From: Ruminococcus sp. UBA5884
GTDB lineage: Bacteria > Bacillota > Clostridia > Oscillospirales > Ruminococcaceae
Direction of reading: 5' to 3'
Length of the DNA stretch: 5,939 nucleotides
NCBI GenBank assembly: GCA_002431975.1
Contig: DJFA01000002.1
Span: 1 to 5,939 of the forward strand
The notes under the pieces were generated by a model. That model did no database searches and had not been told where the DNA came from. It was given only the letters and a program-made list of their open reading frames with translations. Positions 1 through 5,918 of the stretch are shown here, in pieces. Position 1 is the stretch's first letter. Each line of letters opens with the position of its first letter. Made by a program: the position numbers and the translations under genes.

Positions 1-158
1 ACAAAACAAATTTAATTTCAGATTAACAAATCACAGGGAATTTGCGTTGATTTATATTTTTTTCATCATATTAACACTTAATCAACGGATAATCCCCTTA
101 ATTCCTATATAAATTATATGAATTATTCCTTTTTATATAAGACAAAAAGCTATTATTA
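1..158. other. AT-rich intergenic leader, no gene seen
   Basis: This stretch is very AT-rich and I see no credible coding region on either strand; reading frames are short and lack a ribosome binding site. The only structured element is an 8-bp inverted repeat, CGTTGATT at 45-52 and AATCAACG at 80-87, separated by 27 bases. It could be a weak hairpin or a regulator site, but could also be chance. A poor promoter-like pair (TTGATT at 47-52, TATTAA at 69-74) overlaps it. I do not treat that pair as a promoter, because a much better one lies next to pdxS. Confidence 0.5.
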
Positions 159-187
159 TTGACAAAATAATTTAAAGATGATAAAAT
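159..187 (+). promoter_or_regulatory. SigA-type promoter of pdxST
   Basis: A perfect -35 hexamer TTGACA at 159-164 is followed, after exactly 17 bases, by TAAAAT at 182-187, which is one base off the TATAAT consensus. Transcription would begin near 193-195, giving a leader of about 40 nt before pdxS. That leader is too short for a known large riboswitch. The spacing, the match and the position directly ahead of the operon make this the best promoter in the window. No binding site for a PdxR-type regulator can be recognised by eye. Confidence 0.8.
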
Positions 188-218
188 AATAAAGTGAAAT
201 TATTCTCAGTATTTTCAG

Positions 219-224
219 AAGGAG
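219..224 (+). promoter_or_regulatory. Ribosome binding site of pdxS
   Basis: AAGGAG lies 9 bases before the ATG at 234. This fixes the pdxS start and gives a protein that begins with the usual PdxS N-terminus. Confidence 0.85.
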
Positions 225-233
225 TTTTTTAAT

Positions 234-1109
234 ATGGAAAATAATCGTTATGGCTTGAATAAGGAACTCGCCCAGATGCTCAAGGGCGGAGTTATCATGG
301 ACGTTACTACTCCGGAACAGGCTAAAATCGCTGAAGCCGCAGGTGCCTGTGCTGTTATGGCTCTTGAACGCATTCCTGCTGATATCCGTGCTGCCGGCGG
401 CGTTTCAAGAATGAGCGACCCTAAAATGATTAAAGGTATTCAGGAAGCTGTTTCTATTCCTGTTATGGCTAAGGTAAGAATAGGCCATTTCGCTGAAGCT
501 CAGATTCTTCAGGCTATTGAAATAGATTATATCGATGAAAGCGAAGTTCTTTCACCTGCTGATGACAAGTATCATATAGACAAAACAAAATTTGATGTTC
601 CTTTCGTATGCGGTGCAAAAGACCTCGGCGAAGCTCTCAGACGTATTGCTGAAGGTGCTTCAATGATAAGAACCAAGGGTGAACCTGGTACTGGTGACGT
701 TGTACAGGCTGTACGTCATATGCGTATGATGAACGCTGAAATGCGTCGTATCCAGTCAATGTGCGAAGATGAACTCTATCAGGCTGCAAAAGAACTTATG
801 GTTCCTTATGACCTCGTTCAGTATGTTCATGAAAACGGTAAGCTCCCTGTTGTAAACTTTGCTGCCGGCGGTGTTGCAACTCCTGCTGATGCTGCTCTTA
901 TGATGCAGCTTGGTGCTGAAGGCGTTTTCGTTGGTTCAGGTATTTTCAAATCAGGCAATCCTGCAAAGAGAGCTGCTGCTATCGTAAAGGCTGTTACAAA
1001 CTTCAATGATGCCAAAATGCTCGCTGAACTCTCTGAAGACCTCGGCGAAGCTATGGTCGGCATTAATGAACAGGAAATTGAACTTCTTATGGCGGAAAGA
1101 GGAAAATAA
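234..1109 (+). CDS. pdxS: Pyridoxal 5'-phosphate synthase lyase subunit PdxS
   Basis: PdxS (Pdx1 family) is the synthase subunit of the DXP-independent vitamin B6 pathway. It forms PLP from ribose 5-phosphate (or ribulose 5-phosphate), glyceraldehyde 3-phosphate and ammonia supplied by PdxT. In studied members it is a cytosolic (beta/alpha)8 barrel that assembles into a dodecamer. The 291-residue length is normal for the family. Visible signature residues are Asp23 in VIMDVT, Lys80 in PVMAKVRIGH (the sugar-phosphate Schiff-base lysine, K81 in B. subtilis numbering), Lys148 in RTKGEPGTG (the second catalytic lysine), and the phosphate-binding glycine segments AAGGVATPADA (about 210-220) and GSGIFKSGNP (234-243). 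The gene has its own promoter and strong ribosome binding site and is followed after 5 bases by pdxT, as is usual for this pair. No damage or missing key residue is seen. Confidence 0.98.
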   Translation: MENNRYGLNKELAQMLKGGVIMDVTTPEQAKIAEAAGACAVMALERIPADIRAAGGVSRMSDPKMIKGIQEAVSIPVMAKVRIGHFAEAQILQAIEIDYIDESEVLSPADDKYHIDKTKFDVPFVCGAKDLGEALRRIAEGASMIRTKGEPGTGDVVQAVRHMRMMNAEMRRIQSMCEDELYQAAKELMVPYDLVQYVHENGKLPVVNFAAGGVATPADAALMMQLGAEGVFVGSGIFKSGNPAKRAAAIVKAVTNFNDAKMLAELSEDLGEAMVGINEQEIELLMAERGK

Positions 1110-1114
1110 TAAAT

Positions 1115-1681
1115 ATGAAAATCGGCGTTCTTGCACTTCAGGGTGCATTTATCGAGCATGAACATACACTCGGAAAACTCGGGATTGAATCTTTTGAAAT
1201 CCGTCAGAAAAAAGATATCAGTACGGATTTTGACGGCATTATCCTTCCAGGCGGCGAAAGCACCGTTATGGGAAAGCTTCTGCGTGAACTTGATTTATAT
1301 GACACAATTAAGGAAAAAATTGAAAATGGTCTGCCTGTATTCGGCACTTGTGCAGGACTTCTTCTCCTTGCCGGAAAAATCGAAAATGATGACAGGATTC
1401 ATTTCGGTTCAATGCCTGTTACTGCGGTAAGAAATGCTTACGGCAGACAGCTCGGCAGCTTTAATGCAGAGGCTGATTTCAATAACAAAAAAATTCCTAT
1501 GACATTTATAAGAGCTCCTTATATCAGGTCAGCCGATGACGGAGTTGAAATTCTCTCAGTTGTTGACAATAAAATAGTTGCTGCCAGATATAAAAATCAG
1601 CTTGTTACTGCTTTTCACCCTGAACTTACAGATGATACAACTGTTCATCAGTATTTTATAGATATGATAAAAAATAAATAA
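1115..1681 (+). CDS. pdxT: Pyridoxal 5'-phosphate synthase glutaminase subunit PdxT
   Basis: PdxT is the class I (triad) glutamine amidotransferase that hydrolyses glutamine and channels ammonia to PdxS. The 188-residue protein has the full family layout: GVLALQGAF at 4-12, the LPGGEST oxyanion-side motif at 44-50, nucleophile Cys79 in FGTCAG, RNAYGRQLGSF at about 106-116, FIRAP at 131-135, and the His168/Glu170 pair in FHPEL. All three triad residues are present, so the enzyme should be active when bound to PdxS. It starts 5 bases after the pdxS stop, with a purine-rich ribosome binding site (AAAGAGGA, 1096-1103) inside the end of pdxS. Co-transcription and translational coupling are therefore likely. 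A terminator follows directly, so the operon appears to hold only these two genes. Confidence 0.97.
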   Translation: MKIGVLALQGAFIEHEHTLGKLGIESFEIRQKKDISTDFDGIILPGGESTVMGKLLRELDLYDTIKEKIENGLPVFGTCAGLLLLAGKIENDDRIHFGSMPVTAVRNAYGRQLGSFNAEADFNNKKIPMTFIRAPYIRSADDGVEILSVVDNKIVAARYKNQLVTAFHPELTDDTTVHQYFIDMIKNK

Positions 1682-1689
1682 CATAAAAC

Positions 1690-1728
1690 AAACGGACGCT
1701 GATAAAAAAAGCGTCCGTTTTGTTTTTT
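1690..1728 (+). terminator. Rho-independent terminator of pdxST
   Basis: A 10-bp perfect stem, AAACGGACGC (1690-1699) with GCGTCCGTTT (1711-1720), encloses an 11-base A-rich loop and is followed by TGTTTTTT. It begins 8 bases after the pdxT stop codon. Stem, tail and position all fit an intrinsic terminator that ends the pdxST transcript and separates it from the next gene. Confidence 0.9.
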
Positions 1729-1752
1729 AACGCAAATTCGATGGATTGTTTA

Positions 1753-1824
1753 TGTAGGGGCGACCATTGGTCGCCCGTCAGGTTTACCGGAATTTCAGGC
1801 GGGCGACCAATGGTCGCCCCTACA
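1753..1824. repeat. Palindromic GC-rich repeat, complete copy (MITE-like)
   Basis: Two perfect 25-base inverted arms (1753-1777 and 1800-1824) flank a 22-base centre. The arms begin TGTAGGGGCGACC and end GGTCGCCCCTACA. Each arm is itself a near-perfect palindrome: GGGCGACCA and TGGTCGCCC around one base. The unit can therefore fold as one long hairpin or as two small ones. It is far more GC-rich than the surrounding intergenic DNA. A diverged copy lies on the other side of the MBOAT gene in opposite orientation. No transposase is present and I see no clear target-site duplication. The family name is unknown to me; 'MITE-like' describes its shape only. It lies between the pdxST terminator and the MBOAT gene, so it is probably not part of the pdxST transcript. 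Confidence 0.85.
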
Positions 1825-1886
1825 AAATATAAGGAAAATCATATATTTTTTAATCATAAAATTTTGATATCAAATTTACGTTTTTT

Positions 1887-1893
1887 AAGGAGG
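1887..1893 (+). promoter_or_regulatory. Ribosome binding site that sets the TTG start at 1903
   Basis: AAGGAGG is a full anti-16S match and lies 9 bases before TTG at 1903-1905. No comparable site precedes the in-frame ATG at 1741. This decides the start of the MBOAT gene. Confidence 0.88.
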
Positions 1894-1902
1894 TATCAAA
1901 GA

Positions 1903-3282
1903 TTGGTATTCAGTTCAACCGTATTTCTTTTTATATTTCTCCCTTTTACATATCTGCTTTATCTGATAATGCCGTCAGTTAAAGCAAAAAATATACTTCT
2001 TACAGCTGCAAGTCTTATATTCTATGCATTCGGTGAACCTGTAACTGTTTTTCTTATGATATTCTCCGTTGCAGTAAATTATTATGCGGCTGTTCTGATA
2101 TCAAAAAACAACAGATTCTGCAAACTGTCTTTTATATGTGCTGTAATATTCAATCTGCTTATTCTCGGAATATTCAAATATGCAGGATTTTTTACTGAAA
2201 CTATCAATTCAGCTTTGCATATAAATATACCCGTTCCTGATATACGGCTTCCTGTCGGTATTTCATTCTTTACATTTCAGATACTTTCATATGTTGCAGA
2301 TGTTTATAAGGACAAATCACTCGTTCAGAAAAAATTTTTAAATGTACTGCTTTATATATCGCTTTTTCCGCAGCTTATTGCAGGCCCTGTAATAAAATAT
2401 TATGATATTTCACAGCAAATTGAAAACCGTTCACTGACTCCGGAAAAAACTGCTTCCGGAATAAAACGCTTTATATGCGGTCTTTCAAAAAAAATCCTTA
2501 TAGCCAATACTGTCGGAAATACTGCTGATGCAATGTTTGCATTAACAGGAAATGATGTCGGAATACTCACCTGCTGGCTGGGAGCTGCTGCCTATGTAAT
2601 ACAGATATACTTTGATTTCAGCGGTTACAGCGATATGGCAATCGGTCTTGGGAAAATGTTCGGATTTGATTTTATGGAGAATTTCAATTACCCTTATATA
2701 TCTGAAAATATGCGGGATTTCTGGAGAAGATGGCATATTTCAATTTCTTCATGGTTTAAGGAATATCTTTATATCCCCCTCGGAGGAAACCGCAGAGGAA
2801 AATTCCGCACCGCTTTAAACCGTATAATCGTATTCTTTTTTACAGGATTATGGCATGGGGCAAATATGACATTTATAGTATGGGGACTTGTCCATGGTCT
2901 TTTTCTCATGCTCGAAAGCTATCATATAATTCCGGTTGACAAGATAAAATCAAAACTGCTCAAACATCTTTATACAATACTTGTTGTTACTGTTACATTT
3001 GTAATTTTCAGAGCCGAAAATCTCTCTCAGGCATGGCTTTTTATAAAGGAAATGTTTACAGGCTTCAATATTGACAGTCAGTCTTTAAGCATATTTACTC
3101 AGCAGCTGTCACCTTTGTTTGCTGCCGCAATGGCTGCCGGAATAGTTTTCAGTACTCCTGTAATCAGAAAAATTAAAATCCCTGAATATGTTTCATATAC
3201 AGGAACTCTTGCAATGCTGATGCTTTGCATAATATCCCTTTCATCTTCAACATTCAATCCGTTTATTTATCTTCAGTTCTGA
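1903..3282 (+). CDS. Membrane-bound O-acyltransferase, AlgI/DltB type
   Basis: This is a 459-residue MBOAT-family protein, an integral membrane enzyme that transfers an acyl group to a hydroxyl on a cell-surface or exported polymer. The substrate cannot be told from sequence. I chose the TTG at 1903 because a perfect AAGGAGG sits 9 bases upstream and the product then begins VFSSTVFLFIFLP, the usual N-terminus of clostridial members. Hydrophobic segments occur at roughly 4-24, 32-52, 78-98, 117-133, 146-166, 224-245, 307-330, 356-370, 403-420 and 433-450. Family signatures are LPVGISFFTFQ (116-126), the FDFSGYSDMAIGLG segment (237-250), RRWHISISSWFKEYLYIPLGG (275-295), and WHGANMTFIVWG (317-328) with the probable catalytic His318. 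The C-terminus FNPFIYLQF is also typical. The frame is intact. In AlgI- and DltB-type systems the acyltransferase is usually encoded beside an SGNH/AlgJ/DltD-like partner; none is present here. The gene lies between two inverted copies of a palindromic repeat, and I see no convincing promoter for it. Confidence 0.93.
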   Translation: MVFSSTVFLFIFLPFTYLLYLIMPSVKAKNILLTAASLIFYAFGEPVTVFLMIFSVAVNYYAAVLISKNNRFCKLSFICAVIFNLLILGIFKYAGFFTETINSALHINIPVPDIRLPVGISFFTFQILSYVADVYKDKSLVQKKFLNVLLYISLFPQLIAGPVIKYYDISQQIENRSLTPEKTASGIKRFICGLSKKILIANTVGNTADAMFALTGNDVGILTCWLGAAAYVIQIYFDFSGYSDMAIGLGKMFGFDFMENFNYPYISENMRDFWRRWHISISSWFKEYLYIPLGGNRRGKFRTALNRIIVFFFTGLWHGANMTFIVWGLVHGLFLMLESYHIIPVDKIKSKLLKHLYTILVVTVTFVIFRAENLSQAWLFIKEMFTGFNIDSQSLSIFTQQLSPLFAAAMAAGIVFSTPVIRKIKIPEYVSYTGTLAMLMLCIISLSSSTFNPFIYLQF

Positions 3283-3340
3283 TAAAACTGTGTTCGTCCG
3301 TTGGATTATGGTTAAACAATAGGTTCAATATTTGTTTTCT

Positions 3341-3436
3341 GTACGAAAAATCGTTGGTCAACAGATTAAATTCCGGTAAAACCAATGGGCGGATATTTTT
3401 CAGATTACAGGCGGCAGTTTGCCGCTCGCCCCTACA
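3341..3436. repeat. Diverged, inverted copy of the palindromic repeat
   Basis: This copy aligns with the reverse complement of the repeat at 1753-1824. The centre AAATTCCGGTAAA (3368-3380) is identical over 13 bases to the complement of 1783-1795. The end TCGCCCCTACAAAA (3426-3439) is identical to 1814-1827, including three bases beyond the arm. The left arm is decayed but still alignable: it starts GTA and keeps TTGGTC at 3355-3360, with about 14 of 24 positions the same by my count. The right half carries a different inner palindrome, GCGGCA (3411-3416) paired with TGCCGC (3420-3425), and extra bases at about 3390-3405. It fills much of the convergent gap and ends directly against the terminator hairpin. 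Confidence 0.75.
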
Positions 3437-3480
3437 AAAAAAGGTGCATACCATAAGATATGCACCTGTTTATTTTTTTA
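3437..3480. terminator. Bidirectional terminator between MBOAT gene and gpmI
   Basis: A 9-bp perfect stem, AGGTGCATA (3442-3450) with TATGCACCT (3459-3467), has an 8-base loop. On the + strand it is followed by GTTTATTTTTTT. On the - strand it is followed by a run of seven T (the A run at 3436-3442). It can therefore stop transcripts arriving from the MBOAT gene and from gpmI. It lies 17 bases beyond the gpmI stop codon, at the convergent point of the window. Confidence 0.88.
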
Positions 3481-3483
3481 ATC

Positions 3484-4998
3484 TTAAAGAATAATTGATT
3501 TTCCTGTCATTTCAGCCGGCTGTTCAAGTCCGAGTACTTTAAGCATTGTAGGAGCAATATCAGCAAGTACTCCGCCTTCACGAAGCTTGCAGTCCTTGCC
3601 TACAACGATAAACGGAACAGGGTTTGTTGTATGAGCTGTGAATGCTGAACCGTCATCTTCATACATCTTGTCAGCATTTCCATGGTCAGCTGTGATAAAT
3701 GCAACGCCGCCCTTGTTTGTAACAGCTTCAACTACTGCTCCGACACAGGTATCAACTGCTTCAACAGCTGATTTTGCTGCATCAAATACGCCTGTATGAC
3801 CAACCATATCGCAGTTTGCAAAGTTGAGAATCATTACATCAAATTTATCTGAATTCATAGCATTTACTGCCTTTACAGCAACTTCATATGCTGACATTGA
3901 AGGCTTGAGGTCATATGTTGCAACTTCCTTAGGAGAATTAACAAGTATTCTTTCTTCATTCGGATACTGTTTTTCAACTCCGCCGTTAAAGAAGAATGTA
4001 ACATGAGCATACTTTTCAGTTTCAGCAATTCTGAGCTGTGTAAGACCTTTTTCAGCGATATATTCACCGAATGTATTTTTAAGTGACTGAGGCTTGAATG
4101 CTATTTCAACATTAGGCATTGTTGCATCATACTGTGTGAAGCATACAAAATAAAGCGGAAGCTTTTCTCTTTCAAAGCCTTTGAAATTGTCATCAACGAA
4201 AGTTCTTGTAATTTCTCTTGCTCTGTCAGGACGGAAATTAAAGAAAATTATGCTGTCATTAGCTGAAACTTTTCCGTTTTTGCTGCATACGCACGGGATA
4301 ACAAATTCATCTGTAACGCCGTTGTCATATGATTTCTGCATAGCTTCAACAGGGCAGTCATAAAATTCGCCGATACCATTTACCATAGCATCATAAGTTT
4401 TCTTTACTCTGTCCCAGTTGTTATCTCTGTCCATAGCATAGTAACGGCCGTTTATTGTAGCGATTTCTCCCACACCGATTTCCTTCATCTTGTCGCAGAG
4501 TTCTTCTACAAATTCCTTGCCGCTTGACGGAGGAACGTCACGTCCGTCCATAAAGCAGTGAACATATACTTTTTCAAGACCTGATTTCTTTGCAAGTTCA
4601 AGGAGTCCGTAAAGATGAGTATTATGGCTGTGAACGCCGCCGCTTGAAAGCAGTCCCATCAGATGAAGTGCTGAATTATTTTTTTTGCAGTTTTCGATTG
4701 CTCCGATAAGAGCTTCATTTTCAAAGAAATCGCCGTCCTTAATGGATTTTGTAATTCTTGTAAGCTCCTGATAAACGATTCTTCCGGCACCGATATTTGT
4801 ATGACCAACTTCAGAGTTGCCCATCTGACCGTCAGGAAGACCAACGTCCATACCGCTTGCACCGATTCTTGTATTCGGGCATTCTTTAAGATATTTATCA
4901 AGATACGGCTTGTTTGCAGCTGTGATAGCATTGCCGTAATCGCTTGGATTATAGCCATATCCGTCCATAATAATCAATGCAACAGGTTTTTTACTCAT
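3484..4998 (-). CDS. gpmI: 2,3-bisphosphoglycerate-independent phosphoglycerate mutase
   Basis: GpmI interconverts 3-phosphoglycerate and 2-phosphoglycerate in glycolysis and gluconeogenesis. It is a cytosolic manganese enzyme of the alkaline phosphatase superfamily. The 504-residue protein is normal in length. The phosphatase-type metal domain supplies Asp12 in IIMDGYG, nucleophile Ser62 in GQMGNSEVGH, Asp397 and His401 in NCDMVGHTG, Asp438 and His439 in TADHGNAD, and His456 in TAHTTNP. The inserted transferase domain (about 77-305) carries His123 in GGVHSH, Arg153/Asp154 in DGRDVPP, Arg185/Arg191 in GRYYAMDRD, and FRPDRARE at 255-262. All expected catalytic and metal ligands are visible. 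A ribosome binding site, AAAGGAAAA (5004-5012), precedes the ATG. The gene lies downstream of tpiA on the same strand, 93 bases away, with a terminator-like hairpin between them. Its expression may depend on read-through or on a promoter I cannot identify. Confidence 0.98.
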   Translation of the reverse strand: MSKKPVALIIMDGYGYNPSDYGNAITAANKPYLDKYLKECPNTRIGASGMDVGLPDGQMGNSEVGHTNIGAGRIVYQELTRITKSIKDGDFFENEALIGAIENCKKNNSALHLMGLLSSGGVHSHNTHLYGLLELAKKSGLEKVYVHCFMDGRDVPPSSGKEFVEELCDKMKEIGVGEIATINGRYYAMDRDNNWDRVKKTYDAMVNGIGEFYDCPVEAMQKSYDNGVTDEFVIPCVCSKNGKVSANDSIIFFNFRPDRAREITRTFVDDNFKGFEREKLPLYFVCFTQYDATMPNVEIAFKPQSLKNTFGEYIAEKGLTQLRIAETEKYAHVTFFFNGGVEKQYPNEERILVNSPKEVATYDLKPSMSAYEVAVKAVNAMNSDKFDVMILNFANCDMVGHTGVFDAAKSAVEAVDTCVGAVVEAVTNKGGVAFITADHGNADKMYEDDGSAFTAHTTNPVPFIVVGKDCKLREGGVLADIAPTMLKVLGLEQPAEMTGKSIIL

Positions 4999-5024
4999 AA
5001 AAATTTTCCTTTCAAGTTCAATTT

Positions 5025-5062
5025 ATAAAATCAAAAGGGAGCGTTTTAATCCGCTCCCTTTT
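5025..5062 (-). terminator. Terminator-like hairpin between tpiA and gpmI
   Basis: An 11-bp perfect stem, AAAAGGGAGCG (5033-5043) with CGCTCCCTTTT (5052-5062), has an 8-base loop. Read on the - strand, the 3' arm ends in TTTT and continues TGATTTTAT, an interrupted U tract. It lies 29 bases after the tpiA stop and only 34 bases before the gpmI ATG. It may terminate tpiA transcripts, act as a partial terminator that lowers gpmI expression, or protect a processed 3' end. The imperfect U tract makes read-through plausible. Confidence 0.75.
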
Positions 5063-5091
5063 ATCAGATGACTGTTACAGAAAGCGAATAA

Positions 5092-5868
5092 TTAACCTTC
5101 AACAGCAGCCTGTACAATTGTATTGAAATCAGCAGCCTTGAGTGATGCACCGCCGATAAGACCGCCGTCAATGTTCGGCTTTGCGAGGAGTTCAGCACAG
5201 TTCTTTGCATTCATAGAACCGCCGTACTGGATTGTTACAGCATCAGCAGTTGTCTGGTCATAGAGCTTTGCAATAGTTGCACGGATAAATCCGCATACTT
5301 CCTCAGCCTGTTCAGGAGTAGCTGTAAGACCTGTACCGATTGCCCATACAGGTTCATAAGCGATAACAGTATTTTTAACCTGTTCAGCAGTAAGTGACCA
5401 GAGGTCAAGCTTTATCTGACGTGCAATAACTTCATCAGTGATATTGCATTCACGTTCCCATTTAAGTTCTCCAACGCATACGATTGGTTTAAGACCAGCT
5501 TGAAGTGCAGCAATAGTTCTCTTGTTTACAGTTTCATCAGTTTCACCGAAATACTGTCTTCTTTCACTGTGACCGATTACAACGTATTCAACTCCGAGTT
5601 CTGTAAGCATATCAGCAGAAATTTCACCTGTAAATGCACCGCTTTTTTCAAAGTGAACATTTTCAGCACCGATTTTAACATTTGAACCTGCTGTTGTATT
5701 GATAGCAGTTTCAAGGTTGGTGAATGGTACGCAGGCGATAACTTCAACCTTGCCTTCAGCATTTGCAACGAGAGGCTTGATAGCTTCGAGAAGTTCCTTA
5801 GCTTCAGGTCTTGTCTTGTTCATTTTCCAGTTACCAGCAATAATTGCTTTTCTGACAGCTTTATTCAT
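5092..5868 (-). CDS. tpiA: Triose-phosphate isomerase
   Basis: TpiA interconverts dihydroxyacetone phosphate and glyceraldehyde 3-phosphate as a cytosolic (beta/alpha)8 dimer, feeding glycolysis and also the triose used by PdxS. At 258 residues it is close to the usual 250. Catalytic residues are all present: Asn13 and Lys15 in AGNWKMN, His100 in VIGHSERR, and Glu172 in AYEPVWAIGTG. The phosphate-binding segments QYGGSM (214-219) and GLIGGASL (236-243) are also intact. The ATG at 5868 is supported by AAAAGGAG (5878-5885), 9 bases upstream. Two places differ from the commonest TIM wording: Leu181 follows GTG in the flexible loop 6, where Lys is frequent, and CVGELKWERE (131-140) replaces the usual CVGETLEERE. 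Both look like lineage variation rather than damage. It precedes gpmI on the same strand; pgk and gap, often neighbours, would have to lie beyond the window edge. Confidence 0.98.
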   Translation of the reverse strand: MNKAVRKAIIAGNWKMNKTRPEAKELLEAIKPLVANAEGKVEVIACVPFTNLETAINTTAGSNVKIGAENVHFEKSGAFTGEISADMLTELGVEYVVIGHSERRQYFGETDETVNKRTIAALQAGLKPIVCVGELKWERECNITDEVIARQIKLDLWSLTAEQVKNTVIAYEPVWAIGTGLTATPEQAEEVCGFIRATIAKLYDQTTADAVTIQYGGSMNAKNCAELLAKPNIDGGLIGGASLKAADFNTIVQAAVEG

Positions 5869-5894
5869 TGTATACAGCTCCTTTTCATTTAAAA

Positions 5895-5918
5895 GCGCGA
5901 ACGCACGTCCGCCCTGTA
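5895..5918 (-). repeat. Possible third, decayed copy of the palindromic repeat
   Basis: Read on the - strand, this GC-rich patch runs ACAGGGCGGACGTGCG then TTCGCGC. It resembles one arm of the repeat at 1753-1777 (TGTAGGGGCGACC, then GGTCGCCC) and is self-complementary: GCGGACG faces CGTTCGC with one G-T pair. It lies between the window edge and the tpiA ribosome binding site and is out of keeping with the AT-rich flanks. Only one arm is visible and the match needs small gaps, so the assignment is tentative. It could instead be part of an unrelated promoter region or the end of an upstream gene. Confidence 0.35.

Noticed and set aside
166..204. Inverted repeat AATAATTT / AAATTATT flanking the pdxST -10 box as an operator
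   Set aside because: Only A and T are involved, in a region almost wholly A and T, so an 8-bp match is expected by chance.
193..233. A riboswitch or other structured leader before pdxS
   Set aside because: The predicted leader is only about 40 bases, AT-rich, and shows no stem or terminator alternative.
827..1165. Long antisense frame over the end of pdxS and start of pdxT
   Set aside because: It is a shadow of pdxS codon structure: low-complexity Ser/Ala-rich product, no ribosome binding site, and opposite a strongly conserved gene.
1753..1824. The paired palindromes as a CRISPR unit or tandem repeat array
   Set aside because: There is one unit of two inverted arms, not regularly spaced direct repeats, and no cas gene is present.
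1825..1886. A promoter for the MBOAT gene just upstream of its ribosome binding site
   Set aside because: There are many AT-rich hexamers but no -35/-10 pair with acceptable match and spacing, so none is annotated.
3225..3494. Small + strand frame crossing the end of the MBOAT gene and the convergent gap
   Set aside because: It overlaps the MBOAT gene out of frame, has no ribosome binding site, and runs through a repeat and a terminator hairpin. It is best explained as non-coding.
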